Shown here piece after piece: positions 39,849-48,066 of a DNA stretch of 64,000 bases. The position numbers were made by a program, and so were the translations under genes. The notes under the pieces were generated by a model that was not told where the DNA came from, ran no database searches, and saw nothing but the letters and a program-made list of their open reading frames with translations. The stretch covers positions 3,173 to 67,172 of the forward strand of contig JBKPSR010000101.1 of NCBI GenBank assembly GCA_046735115.1. The letters are read 5' to 3'. How positions within the stretch are numbered: the stretch's first letter is position 1; every line of letters begins with the position of its first letter. This DNA is from JACVRW01 sp046735115. Its GTDB lineage: Bacteria; Actinomycetota; Thermoleophilia; Solirubrobacterales; Thermoleophilaceae.

Positions 39849-41323
39849 ACCCGCGAACCGCGGCGCGCCAGCACCGACTCGATGGCGCTCAGCACCCTCG
39901 CCCGATTGGCGTGATCGCGCTCGTAGTTGCGCAGGGTCTCGAGGTCCTCGTGCTCGAGCGAGGCCAGCAGGGCGATCACCTCCTCGGCGGCGAGGTCGTC
40001 GTAATGTTCCGGCGGCTTCGCGGAGGAAGTCCGCTCCGCTTCTTCGCGCGCGCGCTCTGCAGCCGTCTCCGCTGCCCGCGCCTCGGCCTTCCGCTCAGCT
40101 CGCTCGGCCCGATCGGCCGCCCGGCGCGCCGCCTCCTCGGCTGCGGCCGCGCGCCGCTCAGCCTCAGCCGCGCGGTCCGGCACGTCCTCGGCCGGGTCCA
40201 TCCCCGAGCTGTCCGCGAAGCTCGCGAGCAGCCGCTGGAGCTCCGATAGCTGGGCCCGGCTCAGCCCGGGCATCGTCCGGTCGCGGGTGTTCTTCACGTG
40301 CGGGCTCCAGCGGAGGAAGTCCTCGACCTCGCGCTCGTAGCGGTACGGCTCCTGAGCGCCCCTGACCACCGGGTGCAGCCGCAGGTGCTCGCCGAGCTTG
40401 ACCACCGTCTCGCGGCTCGTGTGCTGGTAGTGGAACCCGACCACCTTGAAGCGTCGGTTGTCCACCCCGCGCCCGAAGCGCATCTGCTCGAGCGCCTCGG
40501 GCGGGATCTCGACGCCGAGGCGCCGAGCGACCGCCGCGGCGATCCCGGTCCCCCATGGCGGCAGGACCGGCGCGTAGGTCTTCCCGAGCAGGCCGGCCAC
40601 CTCGCTGAGGGCGAGCACGCCGTCGCCCGCGACGTTGAACGTGCCGGGCACGCGGTGCTTCACGGCGTGCTCCAGCGCGTGCACCACCTCGTCCTCGTGC
40701 ACGAACTGGTAGCGCGGGTCGAAGCCGAGGATCATCGGCACCACGGGCAGCGAGAAGAGCTTGATGTGCGACGTCTTCACGGACGGCCCCAGCACGTTCG
40801 CGAAGCGCAGGACGGTGACCGCCGTGTCGGGGTGGCGCTCGGCGAACTCGATCAGCGATGCCTCAGCCTCCACGATGTCCCGCTCGATCCCGGTCCGCGG
40901 CGGGTGCGGCCGGCGCATGGTCTCGTCGAAGAACGCCGGGTCGTCCTGGTGGCAGCCGTAGAAGTGCGTCGACGACTTGAACACCACCTTCTTGACCGGC
41001 GAGTCCGAGCCGCTGCAGGCGGCCAGGATGTTCATCGTTCCCATGACGTTGTTCTCGTGGGCTCTGGATGAGGGCATGACCGCGGAGTCCACGACCAGAC
41101 GGGTGTCCACGACCGTGTCGATCTCGGCCGCCTCCACGACGCGGCGCAGCAGCGCGTGCTGCGCACCCACCTTCACGTACTCGGTGCGCTCGAGCTCGAC
41201 GTGGGGCTCCTCGTTGTCGACGCCGATCACCGCCTCGACCTCGGGGAACGCCTCGAGCGCCTGAGCGAGCCTCCCGCCCCAGTAGTGCGAGATGCCCGTG
41301 ACAAGGATGCGCTTCGAGTCCAC
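39845..41323 (-). CDS. NAD-dependent epimerase/dehydratase with coiled-coil tail
   Basis: The protein has 492 residues. An SDR Rossmann domain begins RILVTGISHYWGGRLAQALE. It has the FKSSTHFYG segment and FANVLGPSVKTSHIKLFSLP, characteristic of actinobacterial nucleoside-sugar-epimerase-like proteins near acyltransferases. The usual Tyr-x3-Lys is not obvious (GIERDIVEAE where it is expected). After about 350, a long Ala/Glu/Arg coiled coil (RAAEAERRAAAAEEAARRAA) leads to a C-terminal helical domain (HYDDLAAEEVIALLASLEHE). This resembles SDR proteins paired with PlsC, the next gene upstream, 4 nt away, suggesting a lipid-related job. Confidence 0.82.
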   Translation of the reverse strand: MDSKRILVTGISHYWGGRLAQALEAFPEVEAVIGVDNEEPHVELERTEYVKVGAQHALLRRVVEAAEIDTVVDTRLVVDSAVMPSSRAHENNVMGTMNILAACSGSDSPVKKVVFKSSTHFYGCHQDDPAFFDETMRRPHPPRTGIERDIVEAEASLIEFAERHPDTAVTVLRFANVLGPSVKTSHIKLFSLPVVPMILGFDPRYQFVHEDEVVHALEHAVKHRVPGTFNVAGDGVLALSEVAGLLGKTYAPVLPPWGTGIAAAVARRLGVEIPPEALEQMRFGRGVDNRRFKVVGFHYQHTSRETVVKLGEHLRLHPVVRGAQEPYRYEREVEDFLRWSPHVKNTRDRTMPGLSRAQLSELQRLLASFADSSGMDPAEDVPDRAAEAERRAAAAEEAARRAADRAERAERKAEARAAETAAERAREEAERTSSAKPPEHYDDLAAEEVIALLASLEHEDLETLRNYERDHANRARVLSAIESVLARRGSRV

Positions 41324-41327
41324 GCCG

Positions 41328-42218
41328 CTACCCGAACCAGACCGACTTGCGCTTTGCGAGCATGTCCCAGAGGCCCTCCTGGATCCGCGCGCGGACCTCG
41401 TGGGCGACGGTCTGCACGAGCGCCTTGTCCTCGTGCATCCCCTCCTCCTCGAACCGGATCGGCTCGAGGAAGCGGAGCTTGAACTTGGCCGGCAGGTAAC
41501 CCAGCATGCCGAGCAACCCGAAGTGCGGGAACGTGGGCGTGACCGGGAAGTAGAGGAGCCCGGTCAGCCGCTGCATCAGTCCCACCTGCGCGAACACCGG
41601 GGCCGACTCCTCGGCGCCCACCACGCAGATCGGCACGATCGGGGCCTGCGCGCGCATCGCTGCCTCGACGAAGCCGCCGCGGCCGAAGCGGCGCAGCCTG
41701 TAGCGGTCCTTGTAGAGCTTCTCGGTGGCCTTGCGGCCCTCGGGGAAGACCAGCACGAGCTGCTCCTCGTCGTACAGGAGCCGGTGCACGTTCGCCGGGT
41801 GTGCCGGGACGCAGCCGATCTTCGGCAGAAGCGTGCTGAAGCCTGGATAGCCCTTGAAGAAGTGCTCGACCGTGATGTTCACCGGTCGCGGGTGCGGGTG
41901 CTCCTCGCGGACCGCCTTGGCAATCATCGCGGCGTCCGGCGGCAGGGCCCCGGCGTGGTTCGAGACCAGGAGCGCGCCGCCGCTCGACGGGATGTTCTCG
42001 ATGCCCTCCACCTCGGCCCGGAACCAGTAGCGGTAGAAGAAGTCGGCGACAAGCCGGTCGTAGATGCCCTCAATCCGCTCGGAGCGGCCCCAGTCGTTCA
42101 GCTGGCGCTCGGGTTCGACGCCGGGGAGGTGCCGCTTCAGCTCCTCGGCCGGCACGAGCGCGGTCTCCGCGGCGTCGCGCTCGCGGATCGAGAGGGTTGT
42201 GCGTTGTCGGTCGGCCAT
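41328..42218 (-). CDS. Lysophospholipid acyltransferase family protein (PlsC-like)
   Basis: This 296-residue protein has acyltransferase block I LLVSNHAGALPPDAAM, with the catalytic His followed by Asp at +7, a spacing variant of HX4D seen in actinobacterial members. Block III is LVFPEGRKATEKLYKDRYRL and block IV is IVPICVVGAEE. It would transfer an acyl chain to a lysophospholipid or glycolipid precursor at the inner membrane face. ATG at 42218 is preferred; longer frames shadow the next gene. It is followed after 4 nt by the SDR gene and preceded by a HAD phosphatase gene, all on the minus strand and likely co-transcribed. Confidence 0.87.
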   Translation of the reverse strand: MADRQRTTLSIRERDAAETALVPAEELKRHLPGVEPERQLNDWGRSERIEGIYDRLVADFFYRYWFRAEVEGIENIPSSGGALLVSNHAGALPPDAAMIAKAVREEHPHPRPVNITVEHFFKGYPGFSTLLPKIGCVPAHPANVHRLLYDEEQLVLVFPEGRKATEKLYKDRYRLRRFGRGGFVEAAMRAQAPIVPICVVGAEESAPVFAQVGLMQRLTGLLYFPVTPTFPHFGLLGMLGYLPAKFKLRFLEPIRFEEEGMHEDKALVQTVAHEVRARIQEGLWDMLAKRKSVWFG

Positions 42219-42229
42219 CGGCGCCCGAT

Positions 42230-42805
42230 TCAAGCAGGAGCCGCGTCGAGGCGGTCGAGGACGGGATCGAGCGCGAGCTTGAGACGCCTCCAGTCTGCGG
42301 CGCCGATCACGCCGTCCGCCTCGACGATCTCCTCGTTCCAGGGGTGGATGATCGTGGCGGCCACCATGCCGTGGGCGCGGGCCTTCGCGATGTTGACGGG
42401 GCTGTCGTCCACCAGCAGGTCGATACCCAGCTCCACACATCGGGGGACCTTGTCGAAGGAGCAGTGGAGGTCGTCCCACGGCATGCCGATCGAGTCGAGC
42501 CAGGCGGCGGTGGCGTCGTACGTGCTCCGGCGCCGGTGGCTCGTCACGTGGATCCAATGGCCGGCGTCGTGCCACTCCCGAACGGTCTCTACGGCGTCCG
42601 GGTAGGGGACGCCGCCCGCGATGTTCTCGTCGGAGTGAGACTCCTCGACGCAGTGCACGATGGCGTCGCGCTCCAGCACCGTGATCCCCCAGTCGCGCTG
42701 CTCCTCGTAGGGCAGCTCGACCCCGTAGCGCTCGCGCGCTATCCGCTGGAGCAGGTCCCAGTAGTGGTGCAGCGTCGAGTCGATGTCCAGCGCGATCCGG
42801 GCCAC
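42230..42805 (-). CDS. HAD-superfamily 5'-nucleotidase-like phosphatase
   Basis: This 191-residue protein has HAD motif I D7-I-D9-S-T at the extreme N-terminus (VARIALDIDSTLHHYWDLLQ). Motif II is HVTSHR, and the late acidic motif is LLVDDSPVNI. A helical cap with ERYGVELPYEEQRDWGITVL follows motif I. The arrangement resembles mitochondrial/bacterial deoxy-5'-nucleotidase (NT5C) proteins that dephosphorylate nucleotides. GTG at 42805 places motif I correctly and has a TACTGT hexamer 8 nt upstream with no leader. It is divergent, only 20 nt from the next gene. Confidence 0.82.
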   Translation of the reverse strand: MARIALDIDSTLHHYWDLLQRIARERYGVELPYEEQRDWGITVLERDAIVHCVEESHSDENIAGGVPYPDAVETVREWHDAGHWIHVTSHRRRSTYDATAAWLDSIGMPWDDLHCSFDKVPRCVELGIDLLVDDSPVNIAKARAHGMVAATIIHPWNEEIVEADGVIGAADWRRLKLALDPVLDRLDAAPA

Positions 42806-42812
42806 GGCTCCG

Positions 42813-42819
42813 TACAGTA
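42813..42819. promoter_or_regulatory. Symmetric bidirectional -10 element
   Basis: TACAGTA reads TACAGT on the plus strand and TACTGT on the minus strand, both fitting the TAnnnT -10 consensus. The plus gene starts 7 nt to the right and the minus gene 8 nt to the left, the spacing of leaderless transcripts. One element could therefore serve both divergent genes. Confidence 0.6.
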
Positions 42820-42825
42820 GGGAGC

Positions 42826-43821
42826 ATGGGACGCCGCATGATTCGCCCCGGCGCGGCCCCGACCGCTCCGTGGCACTACCGCGCCGCGGAGAACGACTAC
42901 GGCGCGACCGCAAACCCGGACTGGCGCGAGACCGACTGGGCGCGGGAGCTGAAGACCATGGACGTGGACGGCACGCCGATCAACTACGTCGACGTCGGCT
43001 CGGGCGACGAGGAGCCCGCCGTCCTGGTGCACGGGCTCGGCGGGCAGTGGCAGAACTGGCTCGAGAACATCCCGCGCCTGGCGCTGGACCGGCGCGTCGT
43101 GGCGATGGACCTGCCCGGCTTCGGCCTGTCTCCCGAGCCCGCCGTCGACGACATCAGCATCCCGGGCTACGGCCGCTGCGTGAACGCGCTGTGCAACAAG
43201 CTCGGCTTCGGCCGGGTGAACCTCGTGGGGAACTCGATGGGCGGCTACGTCGCGGCCGAGGTCGCGATCCAGTTCCCCAAGCGCGTGGGACGGCTCGTGC
43301 TCGTCTCGGCAGCGGGGATCTCGAGCGCCGAGACGCTGCAGGCCCCGATCCTGACGTTCGGCCGGGTGGCCACCGCGCTCGCGACGAACACCGTCGCCAG
43401 GCACCGGAAGCTGGCCTCGCGGCCGGTCACGCGACACGCGTCGCTCGCGTTGGTGGCGCGCCACCCCCGGCTGCTGAAGCCCGACCTCGCCTACGAGGGC
43501 TTCTTCAAGGGCACCGGCAAGGGCGGCTTCGACGACGCGCTGCGGGCCGCGCTCGACTACGACTTCCGGGACCGGCTGCCCGACGTGAAGGTGCCGACGC
43601 TGATCGTCTGGGGCGAGAAGGACTCGATCATCCCCGTGCGCGACGCCGACGAGTTCGAGCGCCTCATCGAGGACAGCCGCAAGATCGTCATGCGCGACAC
43701 CGGCCACATCCCAATGGCCGAGCGGCCGGTGACCTTCAACGACGTGCTGGTGGACTTCCTGGCGGAGACCGGGCCGGCGGAGGAGAAGGAGCCGGCAGAG
43801 GGGGAGTCGCAGGCGGCCTAG
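42826..43821 (+). CDS. Alpha/beta-fold hydrolase
   Basis: The protein has 331 residues. After a 40-residue N-terminal extension come VLVHGLGGQWQNW (oxyanion), the nucleophile S137 in LVGNSMGGYV, acid D266 in VWGEKDSIIP and H294 in DTGHIPM. This is a complete triad in the classical order, with a helical lid (about 165-235). It resembles lipase/haloperoxidase-type actinobacterial hydrolases next to lipid genes; the substrate is unknown. The C-terminus is Glu/Pro-rich. It probably has a leaderless start at ATG 42826. Confidence 0.87.
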   Translation: MGRRMIRPGAAPTAPWHYRAAENDYGATANPDWRETDWARELKTMDVDGTPINYVDVGSGDEEPAVLVHGLGGQWQNWLENIPRLALDRRVVAMDLPGFGLSPEPAVDDISIPGYGRCVNALCNKLGFGRVNLVGNSMGGYVAAEVAIQFPKRVGRLVLVSAAGISSAETLQAPILTFGRVATALATNTVARHRKLASRPVTRHASLALVARHPRLLKPDLAYEGFFKGTGKGGFDDALRAALDYDFRDRLPDVKVPTLIVWGEKDSIIPVRDADEFERLIEDSRKIVMRDTGHIPMAERPVTFNDVLVDFLAETGPAEEKEPAEGESQAA

Positions 43822-43828
43822 CCCCGGG

Positions 43829-43969
43829 TCACCTCCTTTGGCGGCTACGAATCAGCGCTCCGATGCGAGCGGACGCAACCGCGGCGAACAGCATCACCGT
43901 CGGGCCAAGAGCCGCAAGCGTCTCTTCGACCGGGACCCCGCCGACGTGGGCGATCGGCGCGGCCGTCAC
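43829..43969 (-). CDS. Membrane micro-protein coupled to SBP56 (46 aa)
   Basis: GTG at 43969 overlaps the stop of the methanethiol oxidase gene (GTGA). The product reads VTAAPIAHVGGVPVEETLAA then LGPTVMLFAAVASARIGALI and RSRQRR: a conserved-looking AHVGGVPVEE head, one transmembrane helix and a basic end. I have seen comparable short membrane proteins beside copper or cytochrome-related genes, but no function is known. Co-translation suggests it anchors or assists the oxidase or its export (inference). Confidence 0.65.
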   Translation of the reverse strand: MTAAPIAHVGGVPVEETLAALGPTVMLFAAVASARIGALIRSRQRR

Positions 43970-45309
43970 TGGAAGATCTCCGTCGTGCAGTCTCCTCCTT
44001 GGAGCCGGACCTCGTGTGCACGCGCGGGCCCGTCGGGTCTGTCGTGGAAGTCCACGAAGAAGTCCCGATCGACCTTCATGCCACCGGCCGGGTCGCAGTC
44101 GACCTTGAGGAGCCAGGAGCGCAGCTCGGGGTAGAACTGGTTGTCCCAGCTCGAGTAGAGCGAATTGGTGACATAGAGCCGTCGCCCGTCCAGGGACAGC
44201 TGGACCATCTGCGGCCCGCCGCCGAGCTCGCGGCCGGCGTCGTTTGGCCTGCCGAGCAAGCCGCCGAGCCATAGCCGACCGGTCAGCCTCGGGTTGGACG
44301 GGTCGGAGACGTCGTACTGGCGCAGATCGCCGTGGAGCCAATTCGAGAGGTAGAGGAGGCGGTCGTCCATCGAGAGCACGAGGTCGGTGATCAAACCCGG
44401 CACTCCGCCTGGCAGCGGCCAGCCGTCGAGCTCCTCGTTCTCGACCTCGATCACGGCCTCGGCGCTGAAGGCGCCGTTCGTGCGGTGGAAGCGGAGAATG
44501 TTGCTCGCCAGCGTCGCGCCCGCGAAGCCCTCCTCCGAGTCCGGGTCGTGGAGCCAGCGCACCTCCAGCGGCAGGAGGCCCTTGTCGCCCAGGTCAAGCG
44601 TCTGAACCAGGCGCCGCTCGGCCAGGTCCCAGAAGTGGAGGCGCCGCCCGTATCGCCCCGCGGCAACGTCGTCGATCTCGAAGCCGGGCTCGTAGGCGTT
44701 CGGCTCCCCGAACTCCGATGACACCAGCACGTTCTTGCGCGGCTGGTACCAGAAGTCGTAGTTGAGCGGCGGGCGCTCGCGGCCGTTCTCCCAGCGCCCC
44801 TTCACCTCGAAGCTCCGTGCGTCCAGCACGGCGAAGCCCCCCGCGCCCGCTCCATCGCGGTCACCGAGCATGCTCACCACGACGTCGTCGCCGGGCATGC
44901 AGTGGACGGTGTGAGGACGCGTGTAGCCCGTCTTCTCGGCGAGCTCTTCGGCCTCGACCACATGCTCGATCCGTGGCCGTCGCGGGTTTTCTGCGACGTC
45001 CAGGACGTAGATCCGAGATGAGCGAAAGCCCGGCACGATCAGGTGCGACCGGTCGGGCCCGTGGCACGCCGAGCTGCAGCGGTTCCAGCCGAAGTGGTGG
45101 AGCTCGTCGCCGACGCGCGGCATCGGCGTCTCGTGCACGATCTCGCCGTACGAGCCCGACCCCGGATCCGCGTCGACCACGGCGACGAAGTCCGGCCGCT
45201 CTACGCCCGTGCCGCGGTGCAGGCAGGTCACGTACAGGAGCTTCTCTGGAGGTGCTTCCGCGGCCTCCGCAGGAGAGTCGTAGAACGAAGCGGGTCGATC
45301 CGACGCCAT
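43966..45309 (-). CDS. Methanethiol oxidase / selenium-binding protein SBP56
   Basis: This is a 447-residue beta-propeller-like protein with the family landmarks EKLLYVTCLHRGTGVERPDF, DELHHFGWNRCSSACHGPDR (conserved His and Cys pair, C78 and C82) and HTVHCMPGDDVVVSMLGDRD. DIVLSM-type blades and the SLYSSWDNQFYPELRSWLLK segment near the end are also present. The family oxidises methanethiol to formaldehyde, H2S and H2O2, probably using copper. The close of the protein, HEVRLQGGDCTTEIFQ, is typical. ATG at 45309 has GGAGG upstream. A 46-residue membrane micro-protein is coupled to its stop. Confidence 0.9.
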   Translation of the reverse strand: MASDRPASFYDSPAEAAEAPPEKLLYVTCLHRGTGVERPDFVAVVDADPGSGSYGEIVHETPMPRVGDELHHFGWNRCSSACHGPDRSHLIVPGFRSSRIYVLDVAENPRRPRIEHVVEAEELAEKTGYTRPHTVHCMPGDDVVVSMLGDRDGAGAGGFAVLDARSFEVKGRWENGRERPPLNYDFWYQPRKNVLVSSEFGEPNAYEPGFEIDDVAAGRYGRRLHFWDLAERRLVQTLDLGDKGLLPLEVRWLHDPDSEEGFAGATLASNILRFHRTNGAFSAEAVIEVENEELDGWPLPGGVPGLITDLVLSMDDRLLYLSNWLHGDLRQYDVSDPSNPRLTGRLWLGGLLGRPNDAGRELGGGPQMVQLSLDGRRLYVTNSLYSSWDNQFYPELRSWLLKVDCDPAGGMKVDRDFFVDFHDRPDGPARAHEVRLQGGDCTTEIFQ

Positions 45310-45377
45310 GCGTCCTCCTCACGATTGGTGGAGCTGTCGGGAGGAGAATCGAATCTGGGCGTTTCCGTCCCGTTGGC

Positions 45378-45405
45378 GGGGCTTTGGGGAGACTTTGGGG
45401 CTGGG
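45378..45405 (+). other. G-quadruplex-type G-run cluster
   Basis: Four G-runs, GGGG at 45378, 45386 and 45397 and GGG at 45403, are separated by loops of 4, 7 and 2 nt. This fits the intramolecular G-quadruplex pattern. It lies between the SBP56 start (45309) and the DUF1059 stop (45413), on the strand opposite to both genes, so in the template strand of the SBP56 promoter region. Confidence 0.5.
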
Positions 45406-45412
45406 TCGGCGG

Positions 45413-45571
45413 TCAGACCTCTTCGGCCATCGCCAGCAGGTCTTCCCGGGACACCTTTCCCGCCATGCCGGGATGGACCTCGTCCATGTGGCGGTTGGCT
45501 TCCTGCACCAGCTCGTCCTCCGTCTCCCCACGAGAGACGTGGCCGCAATCGCAGGAGATCACGTAGGCCAT
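45413..45571 (-). CDS. DUF1059 family small protein
   Basis: This 52-residue protein, MAYVISCDCGHVSRGETEDE then LVQEANRHMDEVHPGMAGKV, ends REDLLAMAEEV. The CDCG and HM...HP pattern (two Cys and two His spaced as in a small zinc finger) is the DUF1059 signature, common in actinobacteria and archaea, function unknown. ATG at 45571 is the only start giving the family N-terminus. It is divergent from the SARP regulator, 41 nt away. Confidence 0.85.
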   Translation of the reverse strand: MAYVISCDCGHVSRGETEDELVQEANRHMDEVHPGMAGKVSREDLLAMAEEV

Positions 45572-45612
45572 GGTTCATTGTCGCGCCTGCGGTTTGACGC
45601 TAGCTTGGCGCT

Positions 45613-46380
45613 GTGTCCGACCGGGAGCGCGACCGAGACGGGACACGGATCCAGCTCTGCGGGCGCTTCATTGCCCGCGTCGGCGGCCGGCGAATCGAGC
45701 AACAGCTGCCGGGCCGGCAGGGGCGCCTCCTGCTCGCTTACCTGACGGTCAATCGCGATCGAGTCGCCGGCCGCGATGAGCTCGCGGAGGCGCTGTGGCA
45801 TGGGGAGCTTCCCGCCGCTCCCGGCCTGGCGCTCTCCGCGCTGCTGTCCAAGCTGAGGCGACTCCTACCCGACGGCGCACTCGAGGGCCGCAGCCAGATC
45901 CGCCTGGAGCTTGGAGGCGGCGCGAGGGTTGATGTCGAGGCGGCGCGGGAGGGGATCCATCGCGCCGAGGCTCTGGTCGCGGCCGAGGACTGGTACGGAG
46001 CGATTGGCCCCACCCTAGTGGCGCACAACATCAGCCAGCGGCGCTTCCTGCCGGGCGAGGAGGGCGAGTGGATCGATGAGCTCCGGCGCGAGCTGGCGGA
46101 CATCCACGTCAGGGCGCTGGAATGCACGGCGCGCCGAAGCCTTGGGCTCGGGGGAGCCGAGGTCGCTGTGGCCGAGCGCACGGCGCGGCGCCTGATTGAC
46201 ATCTCGTCATACCGGGAGAGCGGCTACGCGATGCTGATGGAGGCGCTCGAGCGACAGGGCAACATCGCCGAGGCCCTGCGGGTGTACGAGCGTCTCCGCG
46301 GCCTGCTCCGGGAGGAGCTGGGCGCCGCCCCCTCCCCTACCGTGCAGCGAGTGCACGAGCGCCTGCTTGCTCACAGCTGA
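45613..46380 (+). CDS. SARP/BTAD-type transcriptional regulator
   Basis: This is a 255-residue protein with an OmpR-like winged helix (about 13-100, QLCGRFIARVGGRRIEQQLP and RGRLLLAYLTVNRDRVAGRD-type block, then ELAEALW). A bacterial transcriptional activation (BTAD) helical repeat domain (about 107-250) ends EALRVYERLRGLLREELGAA. The size and order match small SARP regulators without ATPase domains. GTG at 45613 has TAGCTT 6 nt upstream and no Shine-Dalgarno, so it is probably leaderless. Targets are unknown; the neighbours on both sides are convergent (ilvD) or divergent (DUF1059). Confidence 0.85.
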   Translation: MSDRERDRDGTRIQLCGRFIARVGGRRIEQQLPGRQGRLLLAYLTVNRDRVAGRDELAEALWHGELPAAPGLALSALLSKLRRLLPDGALEGRSQIRLELGGGARVDVEAAREGIHRAEALVAAEDWYGAIGPTLVAHNISQRRFLPGEEGEWIDELRRELADIHVRALECTARRSLGLGGAEVAVAERTARRLIDISSYRESGYAMLMEALERQGNIAEALRVYERLRGLLREELGAAPSPTVQRVHERLLAHS

Positions 46381-46392
46381 CCGGCCTGGGGC

Positions 46393-48066
46393 CTAACCCG
46401 TGACGGCGCCCTCGGCCGCCGAGCCGACCAGCTTCCTGTATTTGCCCAGCACGCCGTTCGTGTAGGCGGCCGCCGGTGCGTGATAGTCGGCAACCCGCTC
46501 CGCGATCTCATCGTCCGGCAGCTCCACGTTCAGCTCGCGGCGCTCGACGTCGAAGACGACCGTGTCGCCGTCGCGGACCGCGGCGATCGGGCCGCCGTCG
46601 GGCGCCTCCGGGGCCACGTGGCCGGCCATGAAGCCGTGGGTGGCGCCCGAGAAGCGGCCGTCCGTGAGGAGGGCAACGCTGTCGCCGAGGCCCTCTCCCA
46701 CGAGCGCCGCGGTTACGTGCAGCATCTCGCGCATGCCGGGGCCGCCCTTCGGGCCCTCGTTGCGGATCACGACGACGTCGCCGGGCTGGATGTCCTTCGC
46801 CATCACCGCCGCGAACGCGTCCTCCTCGCACTCGAACACGCGCGCGGGGCCACGGTGCTCCGTGCGGTCGTGTCCGGACAGCTTCACCACGCAGCCCTCG
46901 GGCGCGAGGTTGCCGCGCAGGATCGCGAAGCCGCCGTTCGGCTTGATCGGGTCGCTGACTGGCCGCACGACGTCCTGGCCGTCGGCCTCCTCGGCGGCAT
47001 CCGCTACGGCGCCGATGGTCTGGCCGGTCACGGTCAGCTCGTCCTCGTGGAGAGCGCCCAGCTCCTTCAGGCGCCTGATCACCAGCGGGACGCCGCCCGC
47101 GTGGTACAGGTCGGTCGCCACGTAGCGGCCGCCCGGCTTCAGGTCGCATAGGAGCGGCGTCTGCCAGGCGATGCGGTCGAAGTCCTCGAGCTCGAGGTCC
47201 ACGCCGGCCTCGTGCGCGACCGCCAGCAGGTGCAGCACGAGGTTCGTCGAGCCGCCCGACGTGGCGCCCGCCGCAATCGCGTTCTCGAGTGAGCGCTTCG
47301 TGATGATCGCGCTCGGGCGACGGTCCTCCCTCAGCACCTCCAGCACGAGGCGCCCGCACTCCTCCGCCACCTTGCCCTTCTTGCCGTCCTCCGCCGGGAC
47401 CATCGAGCTGCCCATCGGCGAGATGCCGAGCACCTCGAACGCCATGGCCATGGTGTTGGCGGTGAACTGGCCGCCGCAGGCGCCGGCGCCCGGCGAGGCG
47501 TGGTCCTCGAGGTCGGTGAGCTCCTCGTCGGTGAGGTCACCCGCCGCGTGCGCGCCGATGCCCTCGAATACGTCCTGGATCGTCACATCCTTGCCACGCC
47601 ACTTCCCAGGGGCGATCGAGCCGCCGTAGAGCATGAGGCCGGGAACGTCGAGGCGGGCGAGCGCCATCACGCAGCCCGGGATCGTCTTGTCGCAGCCCGA
47701 GAGCGCGACGACCGCGTCGAACATGTGGCCGCGCGCCACGAGCTCGATCGAGTCGGCGATCACCTCGCGGCTGATCAGCGAGGTCTTCATCCCCTCGGTG
47801 CCCATCGTGATGCCGTCCGAGATCGCGACCGTGTTGAACTCCATCGGCGTGCCGCCGGCCGCCCGAACGCCCTCCTTCACCTTCTCCGCCAGGCGGCGCA
47901 GGTGGAAGTTGCAGGGCATAGTCTCGGTCCAGGTGTTGGCGATGCCGACGATCGGACGCTGGAGCGCCTCGTCGTCGAACCCGATGCCCTTCAGGTACGC
48001 GCGCGCCTGGGCGCGATCCGGGCCGTCGAGGATGACCCGGCTGCGACTGCGCAGGTCGTCGCTCAC
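46393..48066 (-). CDS. ilvD: Dihydroxy-acid dehydratase
   Basis: This 557-residue protein has the Fe-S ligands C52 (TWTETMPCNFH), C125 (ALSGCDKTIPG) and C197 (GAGACGGQFTANTM), which mark the [2Fe-2S]-type IlvD/Edd family. The family motif TDGRFSGATHGFMAGHVAPE is near the C-terminus. It converts 2,3-dihydroxy-isovalerate and -methylvalerate to the keto acids of valine and isoleucine synthesis. GTG at 48066 overlaps the stop of the upstream gene (GTGA). It is the last gene of a three-gene minus-strand unit with two unknown proteins and converges on the SARP gene. No other ilv genes are in view. Confidence 0.95.
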   Translation of the reverse strand: MSDDLRSRSRVILDGPDRAQARAYLKGIGFDDEALQRPIVGIANTWTETMPCNFHLRRLAEKVKEGVRAAGGTPMEFNTVAISDGITMGTEGMKTSLISREVIADSIELVARGHMFDAVVALSGCDKTIPGCVMALARLDVPGLMLYGGSIAPGKWRGKDVTIQDVFEGIGAHAAGDLTDEELTDLEDHASPGAGACGGQFTANTMAMAFEVLGISPMGSSMVPAEDGKKGKVAEECGRLVLEVLREDRRPSAIITKRSLENAIAAGATSGGSTNLVLHLLAVAHEAGVDLELEDFDRIAWQTPLLCDLKPGGRYVATDLYHAGGVPLVIRRLKELGALHEDELTVTGQTIGAVADAAEEADGQDVVRPVSDPIKPNGGFAILRGNLAPEGCVVKLSGHDRTEHRGPARVFECEEDAFAAVMAKDIQPGDVVVIRNEGPKGGPGMREMLHVTAALVGEGLGDSVALLTDGRFSGATHGFMAGHVAPEAPDGGPIAAVRDGDTVVFDVERRELNVELPDDEIAERVADYHAPAAAYTNGVLGKYRKLVGSAAEGAVTG

